Source: Bacillota bacterium
GTDB lineage: Bacteria; Bacillota; Clostridia; Lachnospirales; Lachnospiraceae
DNA length: 23,154 bases
Assembly: GCA_023423045.1 (NCBI GenBank)
Contig: JAFAGA010000020.1
Location: forward strand, 1 to 23,154
Reading direction: 5' to 3'
A program made the translations under genes and the position numbers. Positions 1 through 8,043 of this stretch are shown piece after piece (positions within the stretch are counted from its first letter, which is position 1; each line of letters begins with the position of its first letter). The notes beneath the pieces are model-generated. The model had not been told where the DNA came from, made no database searches, and saw nothing but the letters and a program-made list of their open reading frames with translations.

Positions 1-47
1 AATGAACTCCTGGAGAGATTCACTCTGCCTTTTTCCCGGGATATGTA

Positions 48-67
48 CTGCCGCAGGAGGGCGGCAG
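48..67 (+). other. GC-rich hairpin just upstream of yqfC
   Basis: CTGCCGC (48-54) pairs perfectly with GCGGCAG (61-67) around the six-base loop AGGAGG. The loop itself reads as a Shine-Dalgarno sequence but has no start codon at a usable distance. The true yqfC site (GGAGG, 71-75) follows four bases after the stem. The hairpin could affect translation of yqfC or be the end of an upstream leader. No T-run follows, so it is not an intrinsic terminator. The structure is seen; the role is inference. Confidence 0.5.
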
Positions 68-79
68 AATGGAGGTGCT

Positions 80-445
80 ATGAAGGATCGTCTGAAATCA
101 TCCCATAAGCAATTTAAAAAGGATGCAAAAAATACACTTTATTCAGGCCTTCAGCCGAAGAAGCGACAAAAAAAAGAAGAGAAAAATTCCTACACGGAGG
201 AGATTTCAAACCGTCTTGGAATTCCGGCGGATATATTAGCCGGTGCCCCGATCATAACAGCGACCGGGAGGAATGAATTATCCATTGAGAACTACAAAGG
301 GCTCATTGAATATAACGGAGATAAGATCAAGGTACAAACGAAGCAATGCAAGGTCTGCATTGAAGGAAAACAATTGGATATCTTGTATTTTACTGAGGAT
401 GAGATGCGGGTTACCGGGTACATTCATGCGATCTATTACCAATGA
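80..445 (+). CDS. yqfC: Sporulation protein YqfC
   Basis: A 121-residue protein of the YqfC family, small proteins of endospore formers that are expressed in the mother cell in Bacillus and whose biochemical role is unknown. The family core is visible in the C-terminal two thirds: an ITATGRNELSIENYKG stretch, then EYNGDKIKVQT, and a terminal VTGYIHAIYY. The N-terminal ~30 residues are lysine-rich and longer than in the ~93-residue Bacillus protein. I chose ATG at 80 because GGAGG lies at 71-75. The reading frame stays open upstream to base 2, but that part has no family similarity. It is followed after 32 bases by yqfD, the usual partner, and the two are very likely co-transcribed. The family call is from sequence recognition; the sporulation role is family knowledge. 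Confidence 0.85.
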   Translation: MKDRLKSSHKQFKKDAKNTLYSGLQPKKRQKKEEKNSYTEEISNRLGIPADILAGAPIITATGRNELSIENYKGLIEYNGDKIKVQTKQCKVCIEGKQLDILYFTEDEMRVTGYIHAIYYQ

Positions 446-477
446 TAGCTACATAAGTCCATGGGGAGGGAAGTCCT

Positions 478-1719
478 ATGCTGCTGAAGCTGTTTAACTG
501 GATCAGAGGGATCCTTTGTGTAGAGATCAGCGGGATGGCACCGGAGCGGTTTGTTAATCTATGCTGCAACAAAAAAATCTTTATCTGGGACCTGAGACAA
601 GTGGAAGCCGGTTACCAGTTTCATATTTTGGCGAAAAATTATAAAAAGCTGAAACCCATCGCTAAAAAAACAAAGCTTGTCCCCAAAATAAAGAAGAAAA
701 CCGGCCTGGTCTTCCTGCTTCACCGATACCGTAAGCGTACCGGCTTTTTTGCAGGACTTCTTCTATGCATGGTATTAATTTATATCCTATCGCTGTTTAT
801 TTGGGATATCAGCATCCAGGGAGGCTCCAAATATACACCGGAAGCAATGCTTTATTTTCTGAAGGAGAAGGAGATCTATACAGGGATACGGAAAAAGAAG
901 GTGGATTGCCAGGAAATTGAGGAGACAATCCGCCTTGCTTATAATGATATCGGATGGGTATCGGCTGAGATCAAAGGAACCCGGCTGATTATAAAAATTA
1001 CAGAAACCAATATGCCGGCTCCGGCAAAAAAAGCCTTTGCTCCCAGCCATATGGTTGCAACCAAGGATGCCATCGTAAAGAAGATTATCACCCGTTCGGG
1101 CACACCCATCGTTCGGGAGGGCGATGTGGTAAAAAAGGGAGACATCCTGGTTTCAGGGATCATATCGATTATGAGTGACTTCGATGAGCTGCTGAGAAGG
1201 GAACCTTCCGTGGCGGATGCGGATATCAGGTGCAGTTCTTATTACGAATATAAGGATGCGTTTTCTATGAACTACACCTATAAGGATTATACCGGAAAGC
1301 AGAAAAAAGGCTATTATATCAGCTTCTTCGGAAAGAAATTATTTTTATATAATTCTGGCAATTCCTATCACATGTATGATATAATTGTAGACGAAAAAGC
1401 CCTCCATGTGACCGACAGCTTTTATCTTCCGATCCGATATGGTACCATTACCACCAGAGAATATGTGGAGAAAAAGGGAAAGTTCTCCGAGGAAGAAGCG
1501 ATCAACCGGGCAAAGGAGCGGCTGAACAGATATTTCAACCGGTTAATGATGAATGATGTTATCATAAATGAGAATAATGTGATAATAACCATAGAAAATA
1601 ATCAGTGTATTGCCAAGGGCAGAATTCTTGTAGAAGAACCGGCATGGGAATATAAGACAATACTTGAAAATGAGTGGAGGATAGAAGCAGCGGATGAGCA
1701 TAATGGAGACAATCATTGA
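478..1719 (+). CDS. yqfD: Sporulation protein YqfD
   Basis: A 413-residue membrane protein of the YqfD family, close to the ~400 residues of the Bacillus protein. A basic cytoplasmic N-terminal region (residues 1-89, ending in RYRKRTG) leads into one clear membrane segment at about residues 90-110 (FFAGLLLCMVLIYILSLFIW). A long C-terminal domain, probably extracytoplasmic, follows. It includes a segment about a right-to-left order of potential-type repeats such as RSGTPIVREGDVVKKGDILVSG (about residues 201-222), which resembles a biotinyl-lipoyl-like hairpin. The start is supported by GGGAGGG at 464-470. The last 26 bases overlap phoH, which suggests coupled translation. The protein is needed for efficient sporulation in Bacillus; its molecular function is not known. 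The lipoyl-like resemblance is my inference. Confidence 0.88.
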   Translation: MLLKLFNWIRGILCVEISGMAPERFVNLCCNKKIFIWDLRQVEAGYQFHILAKNYKKLKPIAKKTKLVPKIKKKTGLVFLLHRYRKRTGFFAGLLLCMVLIYILSLFIWDISIQGGSKYTPEAMLYFLKEKEIYTGIRKKKVDCQEIEETIRLAYNDIGWVSAEIKGTRLIIKITETNMPAPAKKAFAPSHMVATKDAIVKKIITRSGTPIVREGDVVKKGDILVSGIISIMSDFDELLRREPSVADADIRCSSYYEYKDAFSMNYTYKDYTGKQKKGYYISFFGKKLFLYNSGNSYHMYDIIVDEKALHVTDSFYLPIRYGTITTREYVEKKGKFSEEEAINRAKERLNRYFNRLMMNDVIINENNVIITIENNQCIAKGRILVEEPAWEYKTILENEWRIEAADEHNGDNH

Positions 1720-2755
1720 TATCCCCGCAGAACATGAAAAAAATGTATTTGGTGGGTTTGACGCTTATGCAAAAATAATTGAGCGAGCTTTTAATGTTAC
1801 GATTATTGCCAGGAATGGCGAAGTGAAGGTGGTAGGATCAGAAGGGGAGGTAGCGAAGGCCAAAAGTGTGTTCCTGCAGCTGTTGGAACTGTCGAAGAGA
1901 GGCAATCAAATCACGGAGCAGAATGTAAACTATGCTATTTCCCTCTGTTACGAGGACAAGGAGCGTGCCATAGTTGAGATAGATAAGGACTTAATCTGTC
2001 ATACCATCAATGGTAAACCGATTAAGCCAAAGACATTGGGACAGAAGACCTATGTGGATCAAATCAGAAAAAAGATGATCGTTTTTGGAGTGGGTCCTGC
2101 CGGCACAGGTAAGACCTATCTTGCCATGGCCATGGGAATCACAGCTTTTAAGAATGACGAAGTTAATAAAATAATTCTGACCCGTCCCGCCATTGAGGCA
2201 GGAGAGAAGCTGGGCTTTCTGCCCGGAGATTTACAAAGCAAGGTAGACCCCTATCTGCGCCCGCTGTATGATGCACTGCATCAGATTATGGGACCGGAAG
2301 CATATATAAAGAATTCGGAAAAGGGCTTAATCGAGGTGGCTCCTCTGGCTTATATGAGAGGGCGTACCCTGGAGAACGCATTTATCATTCTGGACGAGGC
2401 GCAGAATACAACGCCGGCCCAGATGAAGATGTTTTTAACCCGCATCGGTTTTGGCTCCAAAGTAGTGATTACCGGAGACCAGACCCAGAAGGATCTTCCT
2501 CCCGGGCAGAAGTCAGGGTTGGATGTTGCACTTCGGGTGCTTGGCAAAATCGATGATATAGGCTTCTCTTATCTGACCAGTCAGGATGTGGTAAGGCATC
2601 CTTTGGTACAGAAGATTGTCAAGGCCTACGATAATTATGAAGAAAAACAGAAAAGACATGAGAATAGGACCGGAGAAAAAGAAAAACACAAAAAGTTCAG
2701 ACAGTTAAATTATAAATCCGAGAAGATCAGGGGAAGCCGAAATGAAAGCAGGTAA
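1694..2755 (+). CDS. phoH: PhoH-family P-loop ATPase
   Basis: A 353-residue PhoH-like protein (PhoH/YbeZ branch), a cytoplasmic P-loop ATPase linked to RNA metabolism and usually encoded beside ybeY, as here. An N-terminal KH-like region covers about residues 1-100. The Walker A motif GPAGTGKT is at about 134-141, the conserved LTRPAIEAGEKLGFLPGD block follows, and Walker B (IILDEAQN) is at about 231-238 with the VITGDQTQKDLP segment after it. The C-terminal ~40 residues are lysine- and arginine-rich and look disordered. I took ATG at 1694 because GGAGG is at 1676-1680; the alternative ATG at 1703 is further from it. It overlaps yqfD by 26 bases and the next gene by 14. Identification is secure; the exact RNA substrate is not known. 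Confidence 0.95.
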   Translation: MSIMETIIDIPAEHEKNVFGGFDAYAKIIERAFNVTIIARNGEVKVVGSEGEVAKAKSVFLQLLELSKRGNQITEQNVNYAISLCYEDKERAIVEIDKDLICHTINGKPIKPKTLGQKTYVDQIRKKMIVFGVGPAGTGKTYLAMAMGITAFKNDEVNKIILTRPAIEAGEKLGFLPGDLQSKVDPYLRPLYDALHQIMGPEAYIKNSEKGLIEVAPLAYMRGRTLENAFIILDEAQNTTPAQMKMFLTRIGFGSKVVITGDQTQKDLPPGQKSGLDVALRVLGKIDDIGFSYLTSQDVVRHPLVQKIVKAYDNYEEKQKRHENRTGEKEKHKKFRQLNYKSEKIRGSRNESR

Positions 2756-4265
2756 GAGCGGAACAGATGCAGATACAGCAGGCATAGAGAAAGCAATTCC
2801 AAACAGTGAGTTCCGGGATAGGGGGAGCAATTCTTCTATCTTTCTTACCATATTGCCCATTTTGTCTATGATTGCCTCTATTATTCCGGGAATTATGCAG
2901 AAAACACCGGGGGTGGAGATCGCCAAGGCGGCAGTATTGATGATGATCCTGACCATGGTTGCTACCTTTTATATCCGGCTGTATTCGGAGAATATTTTTA
3001 ATAGGCGATTTGCAAAGACAATTATTATCTTAAGCTATCTTTGCTCCATTATTCTGGTGCTGATGGTTCCCAAACCCCATCTTTACAGCCTGTGGATGCT
3101 GGGAGGGCTGTTTGTAGCCATGGTAATAGATAATAAGCTGGGGTTGCTTTTCCATTTCAGCTTGTCTTTTATTCTTGGAATTACCTATGTACCGCAGCCG
3201 GAGGCCATAATCCATATTTTAATTATCGGAGTAATTATGAATCTGCTTTCCGGTGCATTAAGGTCCAGGTCTACGATGGTTTATGCGATGATTATTATAT
3301 TGTCTACCAATGTAACTCTATCCTTTATTATTAATAATTTTATCTTTAATTCACAAGAAAGCTATAACTATCTATATTCCCTGTTCAGCCTGTTGGCGGT
3401 GATGGTGGCGGCTTTCCTGCTTTGCGTGTTATATGACCGTTGGGAAGTGAAGGGTAAGGCGTTGCAATCAGAGCAGTGCGGCGAACGGACCGGAGAATTA
3501 TCCGCAGAACCCAGCGGAAAATGGATCGGGGATAGCTTTGAGGAACTGAACGGAAAACCGGTCGAAAAATGGAACGTGGAATCCGGTGGGGAATTATCCG
3601 TGGGGCAAGCAAAAAGCCCCAGCTTTAATGCTTTGACGTCAGAGTCCGGTATCCATAACTTGGAATTAGGGGAACAGACCTCATCTATTCTTCAAGCTGC
3701 GTCTCTGGAGATAGAAGTTGGGGAGCCGGAACCGATTATCGATCCCAGTTCCAGCTATGATGTACTTTGTTCAAAAGAGAACGAGCTGATGATGAAATTA
3801 AAAGCCCATTCGGAGACACTCTATGATCATGCGCTTTCCATAGCGGAGATATCCGGCCGGGCAGCGGGACAGATCGGAGCCGGAGAGCAGCTGGCCTATG
3901 CCGGCGGGCTCTACCATGAAATCGGTAAAATCAACGGTAAGAATTACATAGAAGAAGGTCTGGCAATTGCCGAAGACTATGCCTTTCCCAGGGAATTAAA
4001 GTCCATCATAAAAGAGCATAACATCAAATATGATAAGCCTGGCTCAGTGGAGGCTGCCATAGTGATGCTTACAGACAGCGTTGTATCAACGATTGAATAC
4101 ATATCCAAAACAGAGGAGCATAAATTCACGCCTCAAAAGGTGATTGACAGTATATTTCAGATGCGGATGGAGAAAGGAACCCTGGATCAGTCCCATCTGT
4201 CTCTTAGGGACTTTAAGCTCCTGAAGGAGTTTTTTCTGAAGGAATTCACAAAAGCGGGATCGTAG
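2742..4265 (+). CDS. yqfF: Shortened, degenerate PgpH/YqfF-type 7TM-HD protein
   Basis: A 507-residue membrane protein in the position of yqfF/pgpH, the cyclic-di-AMP phosphodiesterase (about 710 residues in Bacillus). Order: one membrane segment (about 33-50), a very short connection, seven further hydrophobic segments (to about 235), a low-complexity linker (about 240-345) with imperfect repeats of GEL and GKW type, then an HD-like domain (350-500). The large extracellular 7TMR-HDED domain that normally follows the first helix is absent. In the HD domain, H356, H392, H426 and D445 (in AAIVMLTDSV) remain. The HD pair is HE (E393), the HHG motif is EHN, and the segment carrying the family's ISHV histidine is missing or altered. 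Activity is therefore doubtful. It overlaps phoH by 14 bases. Orthology rests on position plus clear similarity in the last part; the loss of activity is inference. Confidence 0.8.
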   Translation: MKAGKSGTDADTAGIEKAIPNSEFRDRGSNSSIFLTILPILSMIASIIPGIMQKTPGVEIAKAAVLMMILTMVATFYIRLYSENIFNRRFAKTIIILSYLCSIILVLMVPKPHLYSLWMLGGLFVAMVIDNKLGLLFHFSLSFILGITYVPQPEAIIHILIIGVIMNLLSGALRSRSTMVYAMIIILSTNVTLSFIINNFIFNSQESYNYLYSLFSLLAVMVAAFLLCVLYDRWEVKGKALQSEQCGERTGELSAEPSGKWIGDSFEELNGKPVEKWNVESGGELSVGQAKSPSFNALTSESGIHNLELGEQTSSILQAASLEIEVGEPEPIIDPSSSYDVLCSKENELMMKLKAHSETLYDHALSIAEISGRAAGQIGAGEQLAYAGGLYHEIGKINGKNYIEEGLAIAEDYAFPRELKSIIKEHNIKYDKPGSVEAAIVMLTDSVVSTIEYISKTEEHKFTPQKVIDSIFQMRMEKGTLDQSHLSLRDFKLLKEFFLKEFTKAGS

Positions 4266-4267
4266 AT

Positions 4268-4339
4268 AAGAGTGATACTACATATAAAAGTGATATCGCA
4301 TGTACGAGTGATACCATATATAAGAGTGACACGGTACAA
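4268..4339 (+). repeat. Four degenerate 18-bp tandem repeats
   Basis: Four consecutive 18-base units start at 4268, 4286, 4304 and 4322. Each begins with a variant of AAGAGTGATAC (AAGAGTGATACT, AAAAGTGATATC, ACGAGTGATACC, AAGAGTGACACG), and a weak fifth unit may follow. They begin two bases after the yqfF stop codon and fill much of the gap to ybeY. The yqfF frame stays open through them (4266-4364) and would read a hexapeptide repeat of the type IRVILH, IKVISH, VRVIPY, IRVTRY. This is too short and without spacers for a CRISPR. Function is unknown. Confidence 0.7.
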
Positions 4340-4407
4340 AAGAAAGAATAACACGGTGTATGATTAGGAATAATACCGCATAGCGGGAAAAACAGAAAGA
4401 GTGAGCC

Positions 4408-4905
4408 ATGACAATACATTTTGATTATGAAGTCGAAGAGTCCTTTGATTTTGATTATGAAGCGATGGAGAGGAGTGTCGCCCAGGCCTGTCTGGATTAT
4501 GCGGACTGTCCTTATGAAGCTGAGGTCAGCATCCTGTTGACCGATAATGAGCAGATACGGCAAATCAATGAGGAATTCAGGAATTTAGATGCACCTACGG
4601 ATGTTCTGTCCTTTCCGGCGATTGATTATGAGATACCCGGGGATTTCTCAGGGTTGGAGGATGCAGCAGCGGATTATTTTCATCCGGAGACAGGGGAACT
4701 GCTCCTGGGAGATATTGTGATTTCTCTTGACAAAGCGAAAGAGCAGGCAAGGGAATATGGCCATTCCCTGTTGCGGGAGCTGGCATTTTTGACCGTTCAC
4801 AGCATGTTCCACCTCTTCGGTTATGATCATATGGAAGAGGAGGAGCGCAAAATCATGGAGGATAAACAAAGAGAGGTACTGGACAAGCTTCAGATTCTGA
4901 GGTGA
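4408..4905 (+). CDS. ybeY: Endoribonuclease YbeY (16S rRNA maturation)
   Basis: A 165-residue cytoplasmic metalloprotein of the UPF0054/YbeY family, which takes part in 16S rRNA 3'-end maturation and ribosome quality control. The zinc motif H-x3-H-x5-H is intact: H131, H135 and H141 within HSMFHLFGYDH. The upstream block RNLDAPTDVLSFP is also typical. Length is usual for the family. The ribosome binding site is weak (AGAAAGAGTGAG before ATG at 4408), so translation may depend on upstream genes. Its place after phoH and the yqfF homologue matches the common Firmicutes order. In Bacillus, genes such as dgkA, cdd and era follow, but here a lipoprotein gene follows instead. Identification is secure. 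Confidence 0.95.
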   Translation: MTIHFDYEVEESFDFDYEAMERSVAQACLDYADCPYEAEVSILLTDNEQIRQINEEFRNLDAPTDVLSFPAIDYEIPGDFSGLEDAAADYFHPETGELLLGDIVISLDKAKEQAREYGHSLLRELAFLTVHSMFHLFGYDHMEEEERKIMEDKQREVLDKLQILR

Positions 4906-4944
4906 CATAGATAACGACATCCATAAGAAAGGTACGGATCATTC

Positions 4945-6057
4945 ATGAAAAAATATGCTTATTATTTACTGCTTATACTCATACTGGCTACATTGGCAGG
5001 GTGTAAAAAGAATAAGGGTGACGGAAGTTTAATTGAGGATTATCAAAATCAGTATGATGCCAATAAGGTGACACAGCAGCCCAGCGATGCACCTGACAAT
5101 GAGGAAATCTCACCCACGCCGGGGGACGTCGGACATGAGGGAGAGATGAGAAGCTACCTGAGCGGCTTATGGGTGCCGGTGGAGGTAGGAACAAAAAGAC
5201 CCTATGCATTTCAGTTCAGTAACTTTAAGACCGTGTCCAATCAATGGGGCCTAAGCCAGGCGGACATTGTATACGAATGCATCGTTGAGGGCGGTATCAC
5301 CAGAATTCTGGGGATTGGAGAAAATTATACCGGGGACCGGCTGGGATCCACCCGAAGCTCCCGTCATTATTTTGTCAGCATAGCGGATGAATATGATGCC
5401 ATTTATATTCATTACGGCAAGACAAAATACGCCACAGCCAAGATTAAAGAGCTGGGCATTAATAATCTGGACGGTGAGACCGGGATTGGAACCACCGTAT
5501 TTTACCGGGACAAGACCATGAAGGCGCCCCATAATGCCTTCGCTTCCCTGGACGGGATCTTAAAGGGAATTGAAAAGAAGGGCTATAATACCAAGTATGC
5601 CGACGAATTTCAGCCCCATTACACTTTTTATGAAACTGATACGGATATCACTTCGTCCAATGAAGTGAATAAAGTGACTTTGGGCTTCTCCTCCTATACA
5701 AAACCGTATTTTGAATACAATGCCGAGGACAAGCTGTATTATCGCTACCAGTTCGGAGGTCCTCATAAGGATTCTCTCACAGGTAAGCAGCTGACCTTTA
5801 AGAACATTCTGGTTCAATTTGTGAAGGAATGGGATATTGATAAGAACGATTACCAGACCATGGAGCTGGAGAATGCCAGCGGCACCGGATATTATATTAC
5901 CAACGGGAAGATGATGAACATCACCTGGAAGAAAAACGAATCCAAACGTTTTATGCGCTACTATAATGAGGCGGGGGAAGAACTGACCATTAACCCGGGA
6001 AAAACTTATATTACTCTGTTCCCGCGGGACCGCACCAAGGATGTAGTAATACAGTAG
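4945..6057 (+). CDS. DUF3048 (YerB-type) lipoprotein
   Basis: A 370-residue secreted lipoprotein. The N-terminus is a lipoprotein signal peptide with lipobox LAGC, placing the lipidated cysteine at residue 20. A short low-complexity tether (about 21-72) follows, with proline and acidic residues. The rest fits the two-part DUF3048 family (YerB in Bacillus). Its N-terminal half has the hallmark GLSQADIVYECIVEGGITR and the LGSTRSSRHYF segment. The C-terminal half ends with GKTYITLFPRD. The protein should sit on the outer face of the membrane. The biochemical function of the family is not established. The start at ATG 4945 is fixed by the signal peptide; AGAAAGG at about 4925-4931 is a distant ribosome binding site. 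The gene ends just before a folded intergenic element. Confidence 0.88.
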   Translation: MKKYAYYLLLILILATLAGCKKNKGDGSLIEDYQNQYDANKVTQQPSDAPDNEEISPTPGDVGHEGEMRSYLSGLWVPVEVGTKRPYAFQFSNFKTVSNQWGLSQADIVYECIVEGGITRILGIGENYTGDRLGSTRSSRHYFVSIADEYDAIYIHYGKTKYATAKIKELGINNLDGETGIGTTVFYRDKTMKAPHNAFASLDGILKGIEKKGYNTKYADEFQPHYTFYETDTDITSSNEVNKVTLGFSSYTKPYFEYNAEDKLYYRYQFGGPHKDSLTGKQLTFKNILVQFVKEWDIDKNDYQTMELENASGTGYYITNGKMMNITWKKNESKRFMRYYNEAGEELTINPGKTYITLFPRDRTKDVVIQ

Positions 6058-6064
6058 CAAGATT

Positions 6065-6237
6065 GTTACTGTTCATAGGCCACAAACGCGACGTGTTTTT
6101 TGTGAGTGAAGCGAAGCGGAAGTCACAGAAAACCGGAGAATTGCAGCGCCAAAACGCTGATTTTGCGTTTTGTGTGCATCGCGAAGCGTGTTACTGATCA
6201 CGGAACTGCTGTATTTTGCAGTGAAGTGAACAGTAAC
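6065..6237 (+). repeat. Structured intergenic element with 11-bp terminal inverted repeats
   Basis: This is the core of the 288-base gap between the lipoprotein and flippase genes. GTTACTGTTCA (6065-6075) is the exact reverse complement of TGAACAGTAAC (6227-6237). Inside lie CAAAACGC-loop-GCGTTTTG (about 6153-6175) and a long hairpin at 6190-6237. That hairpin pairs GTTACTG with CAGTAAC, then CAC with GTG, then ACTGC with GCAGT around TGTATTTT. GCGAAGCG occurs twice (6111-6118 and 6181-6188). There is no T-run, so it does not look like a plain terminator. It could be a dispersed palindromic repeat or an RNA element; I cannot decide. Bases 6240-6345 hold only the ribosome binding site of the next gene. 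Confidence 0.6.
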
Positions 6238-6345
6238 GCAAAATTAGCCTAAGCATGGGTACCGCTTACAAGAATGGCTTGGACAGAAGAATTTGCGCAG
6301 GATAAAAGGGAAACAAGCATACAGTTATGAAAAAGGAGCAGGATC

Positions 6346-8031
6346 ATGTCAGCGAGAAGTAAAAGCAATCATTTTTTGGTACAGGGGAGCATTTTGGCAG
6401 TTGCCTCCATCTTAGTCCGTGTCATAGGGCTGATTTACCGTATCCCCATGATAAGGATCATCGGAAGAGAGGGCATGGGTTTATATTCCAATGCTTTTGA
6501 AGTATACAATATGGCTTTGATTCTTTCCTCCTACAGCATACCCATTGCCGTATCCAAGCTGGTTGCGGTCAGAAGAACCAAGAAGGAGTATCGAAACGCC
6601 TACCGTATCTTTCTATGTGCAATGATCTTTGCCGTGGGAGTCGGGCTGGCAGCGACCCTGCTTCTCTTCTTTGGGGCAAATCTCATAGCAACCGTGGTGC
6701 TCGGCAGTCCTGACACTGCTTTACCCTTGCGGGTGCTGGCCCCTACCATATTTGTATTTTCCATCATGGGAGTAATGCGCGGCTTTTACCAGGGAAAGAA
6801 TACCATGGTACCCACGGCGGTGTCCCAGGTGCTGGAACAGATTGTGAATGCGGCAGTCAGTGTATACGCTTCATGGATTCTAATTAAAAATAATAGTGCG
6901 GCTCCCAATATGTCCGCATACGGTGCGGCGGGCGGAACCCTGGGTACCTTTGTGGGAGCCTGTGTAGCATTAATGTTTCTGGTTTTTGTATTTATGATAT
7001 ATAAGCCGGTATTAAACAGACAGATGAGGCATGATACCGCCTCCAGGCGGGAAGCTTATCCGGAGCTTTTCCGGCTGCTTCTGATGACGATCGCTCCGAT
7101 TATTCTGAGTCAGACGGTGTATCAGATCAGCGGTCTGATCGACAACTCTCTTTTCGGACACATTATGAAGGGGAAGGAGATTGCCTCTTTTGATCTTCCT
7201 GTTTTACTGGCGGAAGGAGCCGCGGCGGGCCAGCTTTATATCGAACAGTTTCGAAACACGTTGCTGGGCATTTACAGCGGTGAATACAGGATATTGACCA
7301 ATGTGCCGGTAGCCATAGCTACCTCCGTCGGAGCTGCGATTGTTACTACGGTATCCGCGGATATGGCAGGAGGAATGATATCTTCTATCCGCCATAAGAT
7401 ACATGCGGCAGTCAAATTCAATATGATAATTGCTATTCCTGCCGCAGTAGGAATGGGGGTATTGGCTTCCCCGTTCATGACTCTGGTATTTAAGGATCAT
7501 TTTCAGCTGTCGGCTAATCTGATGATGCTTGGTTCTGTCTCCATCGTATTCTACGCATATTCAACGGTATCATCGTCGATACTGCAGGGCATCAATCGTA
7601 TGAGCATGCCGGTAATACACTCCGCCATTTCCTTGGGGATTCATGTGGCAGTGGTATTTTTGCTCCTTTACTTCACACCCCTGAGTACCTATGCGCTGGT
7701 GATTGGTAATGTGACCTTTCCGATGGTGGTATGTATCCTGAATTGGATGGAAATAGGAAGGTGTCTGGATTATAAGCAGGAACTGGTCAGGACCTTTGCC
7801 ATTCCTTCCGTGAGTGCAGGGCTGATGGGAGTGGTAACTTATCTAGCCTATCAAGGGCTTATGCTTTGGACCGGGAAGATGATGCTTTCCACTCTGCTGG
7901 CCTTTTTACTGGCGGTCCCCGTGTATTTTATTCTTTTGATTTTTATGAAGGGTATAAGTGAAGAGGAACTAAGCTTTATACCCAAGAGCGGTGGAATTAT
8001 AAGAATACTGAAGAAATTTCGATTATTATAG
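6346..8031 (+). CDS. SpoVB/MurJ-type polysaccharide flippase
   Basis: A 561-residue polytopic membrane protein of the MOP flippase superfamily, the group that includes SpoVB and YtgP/MurJ. Such proteins move lipid-linked cell-wall precursors or polysaccharide units across the membrane. The N-terminal signature ILVRVIGLIYRIPMIRIIG and YSIPIAVSKLVA is typical. By eye there are about 14 hydrophobic segments. A charged MKGKEIASFDLPVL loop lies near the middle, and GVMRGFYQGKNTMVPT matches the family repeat. The start at ATG 6346 has AAGGAG upstream at about 6333. A strong terminator follows, so this is the last gene of its transcript. I cannot distinguish a spore-cortex SpoVB from a vegetative lipid II flippase from sequence alone. 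Family call is firm; substrate is inference. Confidence 0.88.
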   Translation: MSARSKSNHFLVQGSILAVASILVRVIGLIYRIPMIRIIGREGMGLYSNAFEVYNMALILSSYSIPIAVSKLVAVRRTKKEYRNAYRIFLCAMIFAVGVGLAATLLLFFGANLIATVVLGSPDTALPLRVLAPTIFVFSIMGVMRGFYQGKNTMVPTAVSQVLEQIVNAAVSVYASWILIKNNSAAPNMSAYGAAGGTLGTFVGACVALMFLVFVFMIYKPVLNRQMRHDTASRREAYPELFRLLLMTIAPIILSQTVYQISGLIDNSLFGHIMKGKEIASFDLPVLLAEGAAAGQLYIEQFRNTLLGIYSGEYRILTNVPVAIATSVGAAIVTTVSADMAGGMISSIRHKIHAAVKFNMIIAIPAAVGMGVLASPFMTLVFKDHFQLSANLMMLGSVSIVFYAYSTVSSSILQGINRMSMPVIHSAISLGIHVAVVFLLLYFTPLSTYALVIGNVTFPMVVCILNWMEIGRCLDYKQELVRTFAIPSVSAGLMGVVTYLAYQGLMLWTGKMMLSTLLAFLLAVPVYFILLIFMKGISEEELSFIPKSGGIIRILKKFRLL

Positions 8032-8043
8032 AATATTGCAAGC

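Noticed and set aside
2..79. Upstream in-frame extension of yqfC
   Set aside because: It has no family similarity, crosses a GC-rich hairpin, and the ATG at 80 has its own GGAGG.
4268..4339. Short CRISPR-like array
   Set aside because: Units are contiguous, only 18 bases and degenerate, with no spacers and no cas genes.
5560..6060. 166-residue minus-strand reading frame inside the lipoprotein gene
   Set aside because: It lies opposite a well-supported DUF3048 gene and shows no family features; it is a shadow of that gene.
6255..6305. 16-codon reading frame starting MGTAYKNGLDRR
   Set aside because: There is no ribosome binding site before it, it is very short, and it has no recognisable similarity.
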